Origin: Flabesymbios commensalis
Lineage: Eukaryota; Annelida; Polychaeta; Terebellida; Flabelligeridae
Direction: 5' to 3'
NCBI GenBank assembly: GCA_964017125.1
Contig: OZ024916.1
Span: forward strand, 1,723,303-1,787,302
DNA: 64,000 bases
The position numbers and the translations under genes were made by a program. The stretch's first letter is position 1. Every line of letters begins with the position of its first letter. Shown here one piece after another: positions 1 to 10,550 of the stretch. Under the pieces are notes generated by a model. The model was not told where the DNA came from. It did no database searches and was given only the letters and a program-made list of their open reading frames with translations.

Positions 1-850
1 ACCACCGTCAACAATTGTCAATGTCACCACCGTCACCAAACGTCAATGTCATCACCGTCACCACCGTCACCAAACGTCAATGTCACCACCGTCACCAAAC
101 GTTAATGTCACCACCGTCACCAAACGTGAATGTCACCACCGTCACCAAACGTCAATGTCACCACCGTCACTAAACGTAAGTGTCATCACCGTCACCACAC
201 GTCAATGTCACCACCGTCACCTAACGTCAATATCACCACCGTCACCTAACGTCAATGTCACCACCGTCACCACCGTCACCTAACGTCAATGTCACCACCG
301 TCGCCAAAAGTCAATGTCACCACCGTCAACAATCGTCAATGTCATCACAGTCACCAAACGTACGTCAATGTCACTACCGTCACCAAACGTGAATGTCACC
401 ACCGTCACTAAGCGTCAATGTCACCACCGTCACTAAACGTCAACGTCACCACATTCACAAAAACGTCAAATATCACCACCGTCACCAAACGTCAATGTCA
501 CCACCGTCACTAAGCGTTAATGTCACCACCGTCACCAAACATCAATGTCATCACCGTCACTAAGCGTTAATGTCACCACCGTCATTAAGCGTCAATGTTA
601 CCACCGTCACTAAATGTCAATGTCCCCACCCTAAGTCCCTAACAAACCGTCAATGTCACCACCGTCACTAAACGTCAATGTCCCCACCCTAACCAAGCGT
701 CAATGTCACCACCGTCACCATACGTAAACTCTGTTAGTGTTAAAGACGTCATGGTAATAGCAATGTCACCACCGTCAACTCTGTTACAGCTACCAAACAC
801 CAGAAGTCCCATGACAATCTCACCACCGTCACCAAAGGCCAACTCTGTTA
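1..850. repeat. 25-bp minisatellite
   Basis: Tandem units of exactly 25 bases (for example starts at 71, 96, 121, 146) carry the core TCACCACCGTCACC followed by AAACGTCAATG. Units are diverged, and past about 700 the array breaks into longer, irregular units containing AACTCTGTTA. The array is cut by the window start. Short open frames inside it are by-products of the repeat. Confidence 0.95.
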
Positions 851-1396
851 CAAACACAAGAAGTCACTCATATCATGGTTTAACCCTAATCACGACGGCT
901 TTTAATCTGTTATAATTTGCCGGTGAAACCACCAATGTTGGGAATGAAATGAAGGTTTAGATATGAAGATTTCCAAGCTCCACGATATCATATCTGACAT
1001 GGCAAATAAGGACGGAAATAATGCTGATATTTAAAATTCCGAAATGTATCGTCTATTAGTGTCCGACTGGCCCAGATAAGCCTATATGGCACCATTTATT
1101 AACGTCCGACGCAAAAATTCAAAATTTAAATCTAATTTTCTTCAAGAGATATTGTGTCTGAGTTAAACCGTAGATTATGTGATATTCTACTGTTTGACTC
1201 AGAAAAAAATGTAACTTTATTTCTAGACTTTGGGATCCAAGTATGGTATTCTACCTGCTTAATTAAATAACATGAAGGCGGAGATTGGTGGACTCGTCAT
1301 GTGACAGGCTGAGCCAATCAGATCGGTCCAGTCTAGAATACCAGACTTGGACCGACTTTGGGTCTGTAAACATTCATTTGCACACGAAACCTTTAC
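851..1396. other. No gene seen
   Basis: AT-rich unique-looking DNA. A weak match to the left part of family D lies around 885-990 (GTTTAACCCT, then TGTTGGGAATGAAATG), too degraded to call firmly. Confidence 0.4.
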
Positions 1397-1458
1397 CCAG
1401 TGCTGTTTTAAGGCTGGGTCAACGTCTGCGGTGCTGGCCAGCAATAATCCAGCACTGG
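1397..1458. repeat. Family A palindrome
   Basis: Inverted arms CCAGTGCTG/CCAGCACTGG enclose a core related to GGGCCAACGTC/GACGCTGGCCC. It is followed at 1470-1545 by a segment (CAGGGAGGATCTGA, then TAAATTGAAATTTTACAC) that recurs after the next palindrome, so palindrome plus flank were duplicated. Confidence 0.8.
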
Positions 1459-1566
1459 TAAGGGCGTATATCTTCCACATACAGGGAGGATCTGAGGAGA
1501 AAAATTAAGCCGTAAATTGAAATTTTACACACTCCTTCACAGATACAAGACCCGACTAACACGATA

Positions 1567-1627
1567 CAATGCTGGTTTAATGTTGGGCCAACGTCGCAGA
1601 CGCTGGCCCAGCATTAAACAAGCATTG
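1567..1627. repeat. Family A palindrome
   Basis: A well preserved copy: CAATGCTGGTTTAATG pairs with CATTAAACAAGCATTG around the core CGTC-GCA-GACG at 1592-1602. The following flank (1636-1705) repeats the one after the copy at 1397. Confidence 0.85.
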
Positions 1628-1705
1628 AGCGCATAATATTCACCAGCAGGGAGGATCTGACGAGTGGAAGGCAGTCATAAATTGAAATCTTACACTCTCC
1701 CTCAC

Positions 1706-2112
1706 TCGTGTTCACGCTCCGTTTTTTCATCAAACTGTGATCGATACACAAGGGTGACAAGCTGGAATGGCGAGAATGCCAGGGGTATGCCGGAGTCTCA
1801 ACTTCTACATTTGAAAACAAGACAAATCTACACCATAGTTTGCTCTGGAGAATGCCGTTGGAATCTGAGAGTCTTTGAACCCCAGTGGTGTAATCTAACC
1901 AATCACAGAGCGTTATTCAGTCACGAAATTTGCAAGTGAAATGACGCTGTAGATTACTATACTGAATCAATAATTAAACCTCAATGTTGATAAAAAAAAA
2001 ATACCTGTGTTTATTATCCTATATATCATGAAGAAAAATATATTGAATGGTCATTTTTAGTAGAGGTTAATAATTACTCTGACCATCGATTTCTACTTTA
2101 ATCGAACCAACA
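1706..2112. other. No gene seen
   Basis: Unique-looking intergenic DNA. The 91-codon open frame across it has no recognisable domain and no supporting context. Confidence 0.4.
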
Positions 2113-2200
2113 GCAATCCGTCGCTTCGGAGCTAAAGGATCCTATCTGCCACTCTAACGAGTGTCAGATAGGATCCTTTAGCTCCGAGGCGACGAATTGC
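2113..2200. repeat. Family G hairpin
   Basis: Near-perfect 88-bp inverted repeat: arms of about 40 bases with GGAGCTAAAGGATCCTATCT and its complement. The apex is CACTC-TAAC-GAGTG, which reads GTTA on the other strand. A second copy lies at 58095. Confidence 0.9.
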
Positions 2201-2230
2201 TTTAGCCCTCACACCGCGGAAATGTTCTTA

Positions 2231-2423
2231 TATAAACTATCGGGATCAAAGGGATTGTTCAATTTGAAATTATTATAAATATTATAGATCTCTCTTTCCG
2301 CTTCATTTGAATACCTATGTTATGGGTCTACTGTCAATTAAAATAAAACCAATAAAGCACTGAGATCGACTTTAGGCGTCAGATTATGACGTATAAATTC
2401 GATCCCAGCGCTTAAAGGGTTAA
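2231..2423 (-). repeat. Family B MITE, 5' truncated
   Basis: Contains the family body (TTTGAATACCTATGTTATGG) and a damaged GACGTC-type palindrome, ending GCGCTTAAAGGG-TTAA. The left terminus is missing. Confidence 0.75.
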
Positions 2424-2826
2424 AGTCATAGTATTATAATTCATTATGCGCTGTACTAATGTAATTATTTCTTTCTTTACATTTATGATCCTCAGGCATA
2501 ATAAATATTGTGAAGCACCCTCACTAAGTATAGCTTACATGAAAATGGAGCATTCTTTGACCTAAACAACACTTCCACGCACGTACAGGTCACAGGGGTG
2601 CTTACAAATCACGCCGCACCTGTGGTGTTCACTTACGTATTATATTACCGGGTGATTTTAATAACATTATCAGCGCTGACAGAATGCGTGATGTCTGAGA
2701 GCCCACGAGGGCGAAGAGCAGCGACTGTGACTGTAAATCTGTAACCCTGTCCACACCTCAACAACTATTTAAACTCCCCTGGATATATATCATTCATTTG
2801 AAATGGCCATTGCTAATTTCAAGGGC
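2424..2826. other. No gene seen
   Basis: Mixed-composition unique sequence. No ORF, repeat or RNA signature recognised. Confidence 0.35.
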
Positions 2827-3133
2827 TGGGGCCCTAGGGTAGTGGTTAGCACCGCTGCCTTTCACACCAGAGTTTGGGGTTCGGTTTCCGGGCTCGGCGG
2901 TTTGAAAGAAACAAAAAAGTTTCTTCCCCATCCACGTGTGAAAGCCAGTATTGCGAGGAGCCTCCGTGACCGAGAGGTAGCGTGCTCGGCCTCAGACCGC
3001 CAGGGCTCGAATTTCAAATCCTGTGTCTGGAGGACGGTGTCATCTCAATCATCTCACCATCCTCAGGAGGTTCTCCTGGCCCAGTTTAGCCTATATGTGC
3101 ACAAAGGTGGACTAAAGCCCGATTCATTTCATT
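2827..3133 (+). mobile_element. tRNA-derived SINE with two tRNA-like heads
   Basis: The first tRNA-like unit has an A-box-like TAGTGGTTAGCACC and a B-box-like GGTTCGGTTTCC. A second unit from about 2957 has GTGACCGAGAGGTAGCGTG and GGCTCGAATTTC. A body with CAGTTTAGCCTATATGTGC follows, then a GATTCATTTCATTT tail. Split pol III boxes plus a simple tail are the hallmark of tRNA SINEs. Tail fragments recur at 3195 and 51485. The dimeric arrangement is inferred from the two box pairs; the exact start is uncertain. Confidence 0.7.
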
Positions 3134-3194
3134 TTTGCTAATTTCAAAGGAGTGTAATATATACTTCTGCTGGACATGTTTGGCTGAGGCATGT

Positions 3195-3233
3195 GTGCCA
3201 AAATGTGGACTCATATCAGGCCTCATTTATGCA
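3195..3233 (+). mobile_element. SINE 3' tail fragment
   Basis: GTGCCAAAATGTGGACTCATAT, shortened and diverged, matches the 3' end of the SINE at 2827 (GTGCACAAAGGTGGACTAAA) and runs straight into the ATTC array. Confidence 0.55.
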
Positions 3234-3517
3234 TTTATTCTCACATCTATTCATTCATTCATTCATTCATTCATTCATTTATTTATTCATTCATTCATTC
3301 ATGCATTCATTCATTCATGCATTTATTCATTCATTCATTTATTCATTCATTTATAATCATTCATTCATTCATTCATTCATTCATTCATTCATTCATTCAT
3401 TCATTCATTCATTCATTCATTCATTCATTTATTTATTCATTCATTCATTCATTCATTCATGCATAATTATTCATTCATTCATTCATTCATTCATTCATTC
3501 ATTCATTCATCTATTCT
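3234..3517. repeat. (ATTC)n microsatellite
   Basis: About 280 bp of ATTC tetranucleotide with scattered TTTA and TGCA variants. Because 4 is not a multiple of 3, all frames stay open as (S/I/H/F)-rich peptides, which are not genes. Confidence 0.97.
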
Positions 3518-3518
3518 G

Positions 3519-3680
3519 CCGCGACCCACAACTCCAAGTGAGTAAAAATTCCTCACCTTTGTTTAACTTGAAACCAAACATTTGCAAATTTTGATGTTTT
3601 ACCACTCACTCTGGTCCCAGCAACACGGATAATAAACATGACAAAAGAGATTAAAAACGACTATAGTCGGGCTGAGGGCC
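3519..3680 (-). repeat. Family D MITE fragment
   Basis: Reads CCGCGACCCACAACTCCAAG, then AAACATTTGCAAATTTTGATG, the reverse of family D. The distal hairpin arm is lost at the border with the ATTC array. Confidence 0.7.
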
Positions 3681-3948
3681 TCAACCCTTAAAGTCCTCAC
3701 GATGTATTGAAGCATCATTTTGCATCCCTGAAAACAGATTTCATTTCCCTACAACTAAGGGTTTTTAAATGAAAATTGCCATTAAACCGGTTCTCCAATA
3801 CAATTTTCTTTAATTTTTAAACCACATCAAATCATTTTCATCCACTACAAGTCGAGAATTGCGACAGCAATTCGCGACTTGTAGTGGATGAATATGACAA
3901 TGTTTTAGATACATATGACAATGGTAAATTCAGGCTAGAGAGGGTTAA
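3681..3948 (+). repeat. Family F MITE
   Basis: Full-length-looking copy between TCAA-CCCTTAAAG and GAGGG-TTAA. The hairpin has arms CATCCACTACAAGTCG and apex ATT-GCGACAGC-AAT at 3861-3868. The second copy is at 43505. Confidence 0.85.
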
Positions 3949-4653
3949 TATTTGGGTCGACGGTATTCACTCACTTTTACCTCTTACCTTAATGAGGTGA
4001 GTGTAATTAAATAATTGATATAAATGTTTAAAACACACTTGATCTGGTGTTGCTTTCTCTGTGAAGCCGAAATGGCTGATAACCCCATTTTAACTTAAAC
4101 CACCTAGAACAATCGTCAAAGCCTTACTTGCCAAAGGTTGTTCACGGAATTTGGACCCGACTATATATGACACTTCAAAGTTGGTATAGCCTAATTTTAA
4201 ATAGAATACATGAATTCCTTAGCCCCAAAACATAGACATGCATGTGTAGCATAATTTATAACCAAATACACATGGGAAAAGCATTGTTTGTCAGACCTGA
4301 TTTAGCTGAAAAAAATAATTCAAAACATGCAATTTACAGCTATTACAAAAAAACACTCACCTCCCCAGATGTCTATCCAAGCTTTTTTTTAACCCAATAC
4401 CTTATATTTATCATATCTGAAGAGAAACCCCGTTCTTCTCTCATGCACATAGACACCCCTCAAGACCCTGGACTAGAACGCCATGTCCAGCTTGAAATGA
4501 CGAAAATTATTTATATTTATGAAATATAGATATATAACGCATCGAATTATTTGAATAACACAACATATTTTATTCATTTTAGGGGCATATTGTTTGGTTT
4601 AGCACTTACAACGCTGAGCTATTTGATATAATCAGATAATTTTTTTTGTCAAT
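3949..4653. other. No gene seen
   Basis: AT-rich DNA. The 95-codon frame at 4242-4529 has no recognisable domain. A short family E-like piece (GACGAAAATTATTTATATTTATG) sits near 4500. Confidence 0.35.
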
Positions 4654-4901
4654 TTAACCCTTTAACCGCAGGTGCTGAATTTATTTGTTTTTTTTCACTT
4701 TATTATTACCACATGAATTCCGCCTTTTAAACATGTTAAAGCCATAATGTGACATCAATCAGCACGATTGGAAACGAGTTGACATCCATTTTGTCAAATC
4801 TGCATAATTTTCACTCACTTGAAGTTGTGGATCGCGTCAGCGAGACACAATTTTAAGTGGGTGAATATTCAAATTGAATAATTTGGCGGTTAAAGGGTTC
4901 A
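4654..4901 (+). repeat. Family C MITE
   Basis: Left end TTAA-CCCTTTAACCGC, right end GGCGGTTAAAGGG-TTCA, so terminal inverted repeats with a TTAA-like duplication. Internal hairpin CACTTGAAGTTGTGG with apex GCGTCAGC at 4834-4841. Confidence 0.85.
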
Positions 4902-4904
4902 AAT

Positions 4905-5249
4905 CATCTGATTCATTTGAATATCTGTGGTAATGATCTACGAATGACGAAAAATATTTATAGTTATGAAAAATCAACATTTCCAATATTGAATTATTGG
5001 ATAAACTAACAATTTTTTAAAAACTATTTTATCAAAATTAGTGATATTTCTATTAATCTAAAATATTGAAACTGTATATATAGATATATATTTATTGACT
5101 ACGGGAAGTCTATGCGTCATTAAAATGAACAGTACATTATGTTATGCAGTGCATAGTATAATAAAATAGAGCATGATGTAAATATATGCAAGTATATGTT
5201 CTTGTAGCACAAGGGTTAAAACTCAAAATGTATATCCTTGCGAATCTCA
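4905..5249. other. Degraded MITE mosaic, no gene
   Basis: A family B snippet (CATTTGAATATCTGTGGTAATG) abuts a family E snippet (GACGAAAAATATTTATAG). The rest is AT-rich without a recognisable feature. Confidence 0.4.
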
Positions 5250-5516
5250 CTGTGTTTTCTGTATCTGTATCTGTATGTTACGTGGCAGTACGCACTATGG
5301 TGCTATCGCGCCACGGGTGCTATCGCACCACATTGTAGATTTTCTGGGGTTTCGCCGGATGGGAACTACGCCTACGTCCATTGAGGTTCACGCATGTCCT
5401 AGTGTATACAGCACTAGATAGTCCCAGGCGGTCACCCACCTATTTATAGACCGGGTCCGGCGTTGCCTACTCCAGTGATCGAGCCGACATGTACATTTTC
5501 ACAGTAATACGCCTAT
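5250..5516 (-). mobile_element. 5S rRNA-derived SINE
   Basis: Read on the minus strand, 5516 to about 5405 follows the 5S rRNA gene: CGATCACTGGAGTAGGCAAC, then GCCGGACCCGGTC, then GGTGGGTGACCGCCTGGGAC. These match the 5S internal promoter (A box, intermediate element, C box). A non-5S body follows, then a tail of ATACAG repeats (5254-5275), as expected for a retroposed SINE3-type element. Diverged sequence and the added body argue against a working 5S gene. Confidence 0.8.
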
Positions 5517-5717
5517 TTCATATTTTTTAGCATTATTTAATTCAAAACAATTCAGCACATCGTTTTTTTAAACAAAAATTAAATTATACTTAAAACAAAA
5601 AACTGAGAATATATACAGGTGGATACATAATTCATCAGGTGACGACTATGGACATGGATTACTGTAAGAGAATGAACAGAATAGATTAACTACTAGAAGG
5701 TGTGAACGACTACAAAA
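5517..5717. other. No gene seen
   Basis: AT-rich sequence with A-tracts; nothing recognised. Confidence 0.3.
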
Positions 5718-5790
5718 TGACTATTTTTACCCATTTGAAGTTATGGATCGCGGCAGCGAGACACAACTGGAAGTGGTGCAAAATTGAAAT
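5718..5790 (+). repeat. Family D hairpin fragment
   Basis: CATTTGAAGTTATGGATCGC, then GGCAGCGAGACACAACTGGAAG; apex GCGGCAGC. Only the hairpin part of the family remains. Confidence 0.7.
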
Positions 5791-6280
5791 TATATGTATA
5801 TAGCTTAGGGCCGCTTAGAGGAGCACAGTCTAATGATAGACCAACAATTATCAATCTGTGATAATTGCTTACCATGGTCCGTCAATGAATTTACAACCGA
5901 TTAACAATTATACTCACTTTTACATAAACATACAAAATGACTTCAAATAGATTTAATTGAATAAAGTCATAGTCCACTATTATACCGTGCATGTTTATGT
6001 CAATAGTTATTCACCAGGTGGCTCTAATCAATACTATCTCTGTAATTCGCGCGGGGCTTTATGGGTATAGCCTTGGCCCGCCGTTGGCGCACAATAGACT
6101 ACTATTTGAGTACTATTTGAGTACTGATTTGTAGAAGTGTGGAGATAATTATGTGACTAGTGATGGCATACTGTCGGCTCAAGTATTCTACTCTGCTCCG
6201 ATCAATCACGGGGTGTCATTCAGTCATGTTATCTTCTATCAAATTCACGAAATGGGCGTGGTTTGTGTAGAGAAATATGT
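5791..6280. other. No gene seen
   Basis: Unique-looking sequence with a short direct repeat TACTATTTGAG near 6101-6122. No gene or transposon recognised. Confidence 0.35.
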
Positions 6281-6436
6281 TTAACCCTTTAACCGCCGGT
6301 GCCGCATATATTTCGGTTTTCATTTTTTATTAGCACATTAAATACCACCTTTTTAAACATGTTGAAGATAAAATGTGACATCAATCAGCAATATTTGAAA
6401 ATTTTCACTCACTTAATGTTGCGGTTAAAGAGTTAA
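6281..6436 (+). repeat. Family C MITE, internally deleted
   Basis: TTAA-CCCTTTAACCGCCGG at left and GCGGTTAAAGAG-TTAA at right. The segment holding the hairpin of the copies at 4654 and 57293 is missing. Confidence 0.8.
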
Positions 6437-6756
6437 GACATATTGTGATCGTCCTGTTAGCTCAGTGACACACTTATTTGTACAGATCAATCACATTTAT
6501 TGAAAGAGGTGATACCCATAATGACATACTCAATTAACATATTAGACCACGCCTACTTTGCTCACTTCTATTCTCTAGCCTTGAAAACTTCAAGGTCAGA
6601 AGATTACAATGACATCAGTTTGATCCTCAGAACGATAAATTATATTCTGGATTTTTTTCTCAGCTTGAACTTGTGTATATGCAAGTGAAAATATAAAAAG
6701 TAGTTAAGTTCTAAAACAAATTTAGACATGTATCTTACTCCCTATGTTATTTTATT
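6437..6756. other. No gene seen
   Basis: A 62-codon frame is present but shows no domain or codon bias. No repeat recognised. Confidence 0.3.
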
Positions 6757-6945
6757 TTTAAGTTGTGTCTCGCTGCCGCGACCCACAACTTAAAGTGCGT
6801 GAAAATTGCCCATATTTGTTCAAATAGTAGTATTTTGCAATGTTCATGCTTAAACACTCTTTTCACGCTCAATTTTAGTGATTTGCTCGGCTGATGAACC
6901 AGATTAGCCCTCACAGCGAGGGGATCAATTTTAGTCAGAATGTGT
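6757..6945 (-). repeat. Family D MITE joined to a family B scrap
   Basis: AAGTTGTGTCTCGCTGCCGC, then GACCCACAACTT, then TTGCAATGTTCATGCTTAAAC is family D in reverse. From about 6905 CCCTCACAGCGAGGGGATC resembles a family B terminus. Confidence 0.65.
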
Positions 6946-7121
6946 CTGTAGACACAGGACATGTGTTGAATATCGGACGCTTCCCTTTATGCGGGTGCAC
7001 TTCAAGTTAGGTGAAGTGCCCGGTGATTCTGTCGCCATACTTACACAATGTCCAGTGACCCACCAAACGACACTTTGACTGTGCTCAACTGTAAGTTTGC
7101 CTGCCTGAATTATCTTCAGTA

Positions 7122-7200
7122 TTTTTCATCAATTGAAGCTGGAATTTCTAACGCAATTTCTAGCTTCAGTGATGAAAAATATTTCAATTCATGAAAAATA
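7122..7200. repeat. Family E hairpin fragment
   Basis: Inverted arms TTTTTCATCAATTGAAGCTG and the complement around TTCTAACGCAATTTC. A degraded hairpin core without family E ends. Confidence 0.65.
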
Positions 7201-7271
7201 GACATATATCAAATTGAATTATTTTATGAATTAAGCGTCTACCACAAAATATCTCATAAAGTTTAGTAGCA

Positions 7272-7728
7272 TTTGGTTCACTTTGAAAAATGCAGGAGAT
7301 GAGATACATGTGTCTTTATGCTGGTGTACTGTGAGTTAAATGACGGGCTCTGTAATTAGGTGATTTTCCTCGTGCTGTTGGTTTAGTTTGAAATTTGCAG
7401 TACATGAGATAAATGTGGCTTTATCCTTGTATGCTGTGATTCAACCATCTCAGTGCGAGGACCGTCTTTATACGTCAGAATCTGCGTCTAAAGACGTCAG
7501 ATTCTGACGTATAAAGACGATCCTCGCACTGAAAGAGTGAAAATATTTCTAATGGTCGAGACCCAAGTATTCAAATGAATCAGAAAGAGCTAACTGAGAC
7601 ATTTATGATGATTTTAAATTGAAAAAAAGAACCTTTGATCTCCATGGTTTATACAAAATAATGCAGCGCTGTATATAGGGTTAAACGACGGGCACTGTAA
7701 TTAGTTGGTTTGCCTCGTGCTGTCCCAC
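7272..7728. repeat. ~108-bp tandem duplication split by a MITE
   Basis: Copy 1 is 7272-7379; copy 2 is 7380-7440 plus 7681-7728. Shared blocks include GAGATACATGTGTCTTTATG / GAGATAAATGTGGCTTTATC and TGTAATTAGGTGATTTTCCT / TGTAATTAGTTGGTTTGCCT. Copy 1 retains an empty TTAA site where copy 2 carries the family B element. Confidence 0.75.
7441..7684 (+). repeat. Family B MITE
   Basis: Bounded by TCAA (7441-7444) and TTAA (7681-7684). It has the GACGTCAGATTCTGACG palindrome at left, the body ATGGTCGAGACCCAAG and a GCAGCGCTGTA terminus at right. The left TTAA has drifted by one base. Confidence 0.88.
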
Positions 7729-8261
7729 CATAGAGGTGTCGGCACAAGCACATCAAATAATGCGTTTAATAGGAGACCACTTGACTCTCTGATAGCCATC
7801 TTTGTCACTGCCAAGCGAAGCGTGCCATTTCGCTGTCACAACGGCCAAGCTACATCTGAATACTCAGTCACAATGGTGAAGGTAGATCTGAATACTCATT
7901 GAGCAGCCTGCTCATTTGTAGTACATATGCTAATCACCAGGCGGCGTTATGTGGTCGTATGGATAGATCAGTAGGTGGCACTTATCTGTCAGCCTGACCT
8001 TCTGGTTCGCAAAGGTCAATAAATCAAATTGACAAGCACGATGATTCACACAATTATAAATTGCATTGGTCATTAGTCATAGGGGCCTACATTAATTATA
8101 TCATACTTAGATGTTAGTTACGTTAAAAGACTTGACCCCTGTCATGCTAGACCAGTATATATACGGTCTCAAGCAGGTTTTAAAACAATAGAAATACCTC
8201 TACATTTAGTAAAACAGTTCTGCTCAGTTAATTCAATAATTCCATATTGGACATGTCTGTT
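7729..8261. other. No gene seen
   Basis: Mixed sequence with a short near-repeat (CACTGCCAAG... / GTCACAATGGTGAAGGTAGA) near 7810-7890. No recognised gene. Confidence 0.3.
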
Positions 8262-8342
8262 TTTCATAACTATAAATATTTTTCATCATTTGAAGCTGGA
8301 AAATGCGTTAGCAATTTCAGCTTCAAATGACGAAAAATAGAA
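8262..8342. repeat. Family E hairpin fragment
   Basis: TTTTCATCATTTGAAGCTGG, apex GCGTTAGC at 8305-8312, then CAGCTTCAAATGACGAAAAA. Clean inverted repeat without the family E outer ends. Confidence 0.8.
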
Positions 8343-8387
8343 ACAGACAATTCAGTAGTACAAGGGTTAAGTATACAATTGTTTGTT

Positions 8388-8450
8388 TGAAAAGTAACCA
8401 GTTGTTGCTGTTCGCTTTTGCTACAAACTGCAGTGACTGCTTGTTTGTTA
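8388..8450. repeat. Degenerate family K-like hairpin
   Basis: AAAGTAACCAGTTGTTGCTG and CTGCAGTGACTGCTTGTTTG loosely match the K hairpin and its flank. Weak. Confidence 0.35.
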
Positions 8451-8519
8451 AGTGATGAATCACTGATATTGACAGTTAGAGTACACATAAAAAATGACAT
8501 TTGTATGAAATAGAGCACA

Positions 8520-9235
8520 CAAAAATGATGACCTCTCGACCCCGTCTTACATTTTTATTCTTGGCAGCTCAGTTGGTGAAACGAGTACTCTCCTTGCTGC
8601 GCACATTACACAGTGTTTCTAACTGCCCTGAAAGATGTGATCGTGAATCATCCATATAATTATCAAATGTGAGCTAATTCTAATCGCGATTTTCTGTCAG
8701 ATTTTGTGCTAGAGAGGGACGTGACATCTAAATATCTCACCAAACTGTAAAAGTATGTTCAAGTACTTTCACTCACAGGGTAGATACATGGTCATAATGA
8801 GTGGCAGACACGACCCTTTGTCTCCCATAGGACAACATGGAATATTGGAGCAACTGTGCGACTTCACAGAAAGGCCCACTGAGCTCAAAGGATTATTGTA
8901 ATCACAGCGAGGTCTGCAGAGGTTAAAAGGTTGACAGGTGACAGTAGAAGTGAATCAAATCAAATATTTACAAAGTAGGACGCCCCACTGTAAGATAGAC
9001 ATCTCTGTCATTATCAAAAGGCACATTAAGCAGGCCGCACCACGCCTTGGCTGGAGTCCACACCACACGTATTCATGAAGGTGACAACGCTAAATTCCCA
9101 TTTGGTCATTTCCGAGACGCTCAATACGTTCTTGCCTACATGTTAGTGCTAGTATTGTATTGTGTTGTGTTTTATTTCATTTTAGTTTCTTTATTTTGTT
9201 TTTTTAAATTAAATTAAATTGTATTTGTATTTTGT
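8520..9235. other. No gene seen
   Basis: Unique-looking DNA. GCTCAGTTGGTGAAACGAG near 8568 resembles a pol III A box, but no B box at tRNA spacing was found. Confidence 0.35.
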
Positions 9236-9950
9236 TGTACTGTACTGTACTGTACTGTACTGTACTGTACTGTACTGTACTGTACTGTACTGTACTGTAC
9301 TGTACTGTACTGTACTGTACTGTACTGTACTGTACTGTACTGTACTGTACTGTACTGTACTGTACTGTACTGTACTGTACTGTACTGTACTGTACTGTAC
9401 TGTACTGTACTGTACTGTACTGTACTGTACTGTACTGTACTGTACTGTACTGTACTGTACTGTACTGTACTGTACTGTACTGTACTGTACTGTACTGTAC
9501 TGTACTGTACTGTACTGTACTGTACTGTACTGCACTGCACTGCACTGCACTGCAATGCACTGCACTGCACTGCACTGCACTGCACTGCACTGCACTGCAC
9601 ATTGCATTGCATTGCATTGCATTGCATTGCATTGCATTGCATTGCATTGCATTGCATTGCATTGCATTGCATTGAATCGCATCGCATCGCATCGCATAGC
9701 ATCGGATTGCATTGCATTGCATTGCATTGCATTGCATTGCATTGCATTGCATTGCATTGCATTGCATTGCATTGCATTGCATTGCATTGCATTGCATTGC
9801 ATTGCATTGCATTGAATTGAATTGCATTGCCCTGCATTGCCCTGCATTGTATTGTATTGTATTGCAATACATTACATTACCTTGCATTTCATTTCATCAC
9901 GCTACAATGTATTGCATTGCGTTGCATTGCATTGCGGTGCGATGCGGTTC
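9236..9950. repeat. Zoned pentanucleotide array
   Basis: Three adjoining zones of 5-bp units: (TACTG)n at about 9236-9530, (CACTG)n at 9531-9600, (CATTG)n at 9601-9830, then decaying variants with TGTAT and GCGTT. Each zone differs from its neighbour by one base per unit. Because 5-mers are read in every frame, long spurious ORFs appear on both strands. Confidence 0.97.
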
Positions 9951-10308
9951 AATTCAATTTAATTCGTTTATTATACTGACGAGTACAAAATACAGCAAAA
10001 ACAATATTTAATCAGTTTAATTTAAGTACCCAGCCTTTGAGGCTTATTCGTCAGTTTATATGACAAGTATGCATAAAAAAGAGGTGTACATACGAGGTGT
10101 GAGAATGTAGGCATATCAATGTAGGCCCTAAAATGGTGATGCTCCAGCGAATACACCTGCATGGACACGGTCCTAGCAAAGCGACGGTTCAACGTCCACG
10201 ATGTCGGACCGTCTCTCAACCAGCAGTGGCGCAAAGTCTCGTGTTCGCCGGAGTTTAACAATAGATCAGTATTCAAACGTGAAATAATAAAGGCCACTGT
10301 TGGTTCAA
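9951..10308. other. No gene seen
   Basis: A minus-strand 91-codon frame (10022-10297) is open but shows no recognisable domain. Otherwise unremarkable. Confidence 0.35.
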
Positions 10309-10362
10309 CGCTGTTTCAATGCTGGGCCAACGCTTGAGACATTGGCGCAGCACTGGAGCAGC
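10309..10362. repeat. Family A palindrome, diverged
   Basis: CGCTGTTTCAATGCTGGGCC pairs with GGCGCAGCACTGGAGCAGCG. The apex CTTGAGAC is off the family consensus. The following TATAAAATAACACCAGC resembles the flank after the copy at 1567. Confidence 0.75.
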
Positions 10363-10550
10363 GGGTTATAAAATAACACCAGCTCGAAATAAATTATAAA
10401 CATCTATGAGCCAGAACCTGCTCTATCTATTACACAAAAATATTTTATAAAATTTATTGACATAATCAAAAGTGAAAGAGTGTGTCAACGTACCTTATAA
10501 AATGCTTTATATAAAATTATCCACATAGTCAAACCGTCGTGAATAGTGTG

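Noticed and set aside
2827-3050. Functional tRNA genes
   Set aside because: The A and B boxes are recognisable, but stems do not pair well and a SINE body and tail follow.
3135-3594. SFIHSFIH ORFs here and at 61418-63616
   Set aside because: Translation of the ATTC tetranucleotide.
5250-5516. Functional 5S rRNA gene
   Set aside because: Many differences from 5S, loss of the 3' third and an added body with a simple tail indicate a SINE.
8561-8640. tRNA-like A box GCTCAGTTGGTGA
   Set aside because: No matching B box or cloverleaf at the right distance.
9204-10011. ORFs of about 200 codons on both strands (VQYST, LYCTV, CIALH repeats)
   Set aside because: Pure translation of pentanucleotide repeats.
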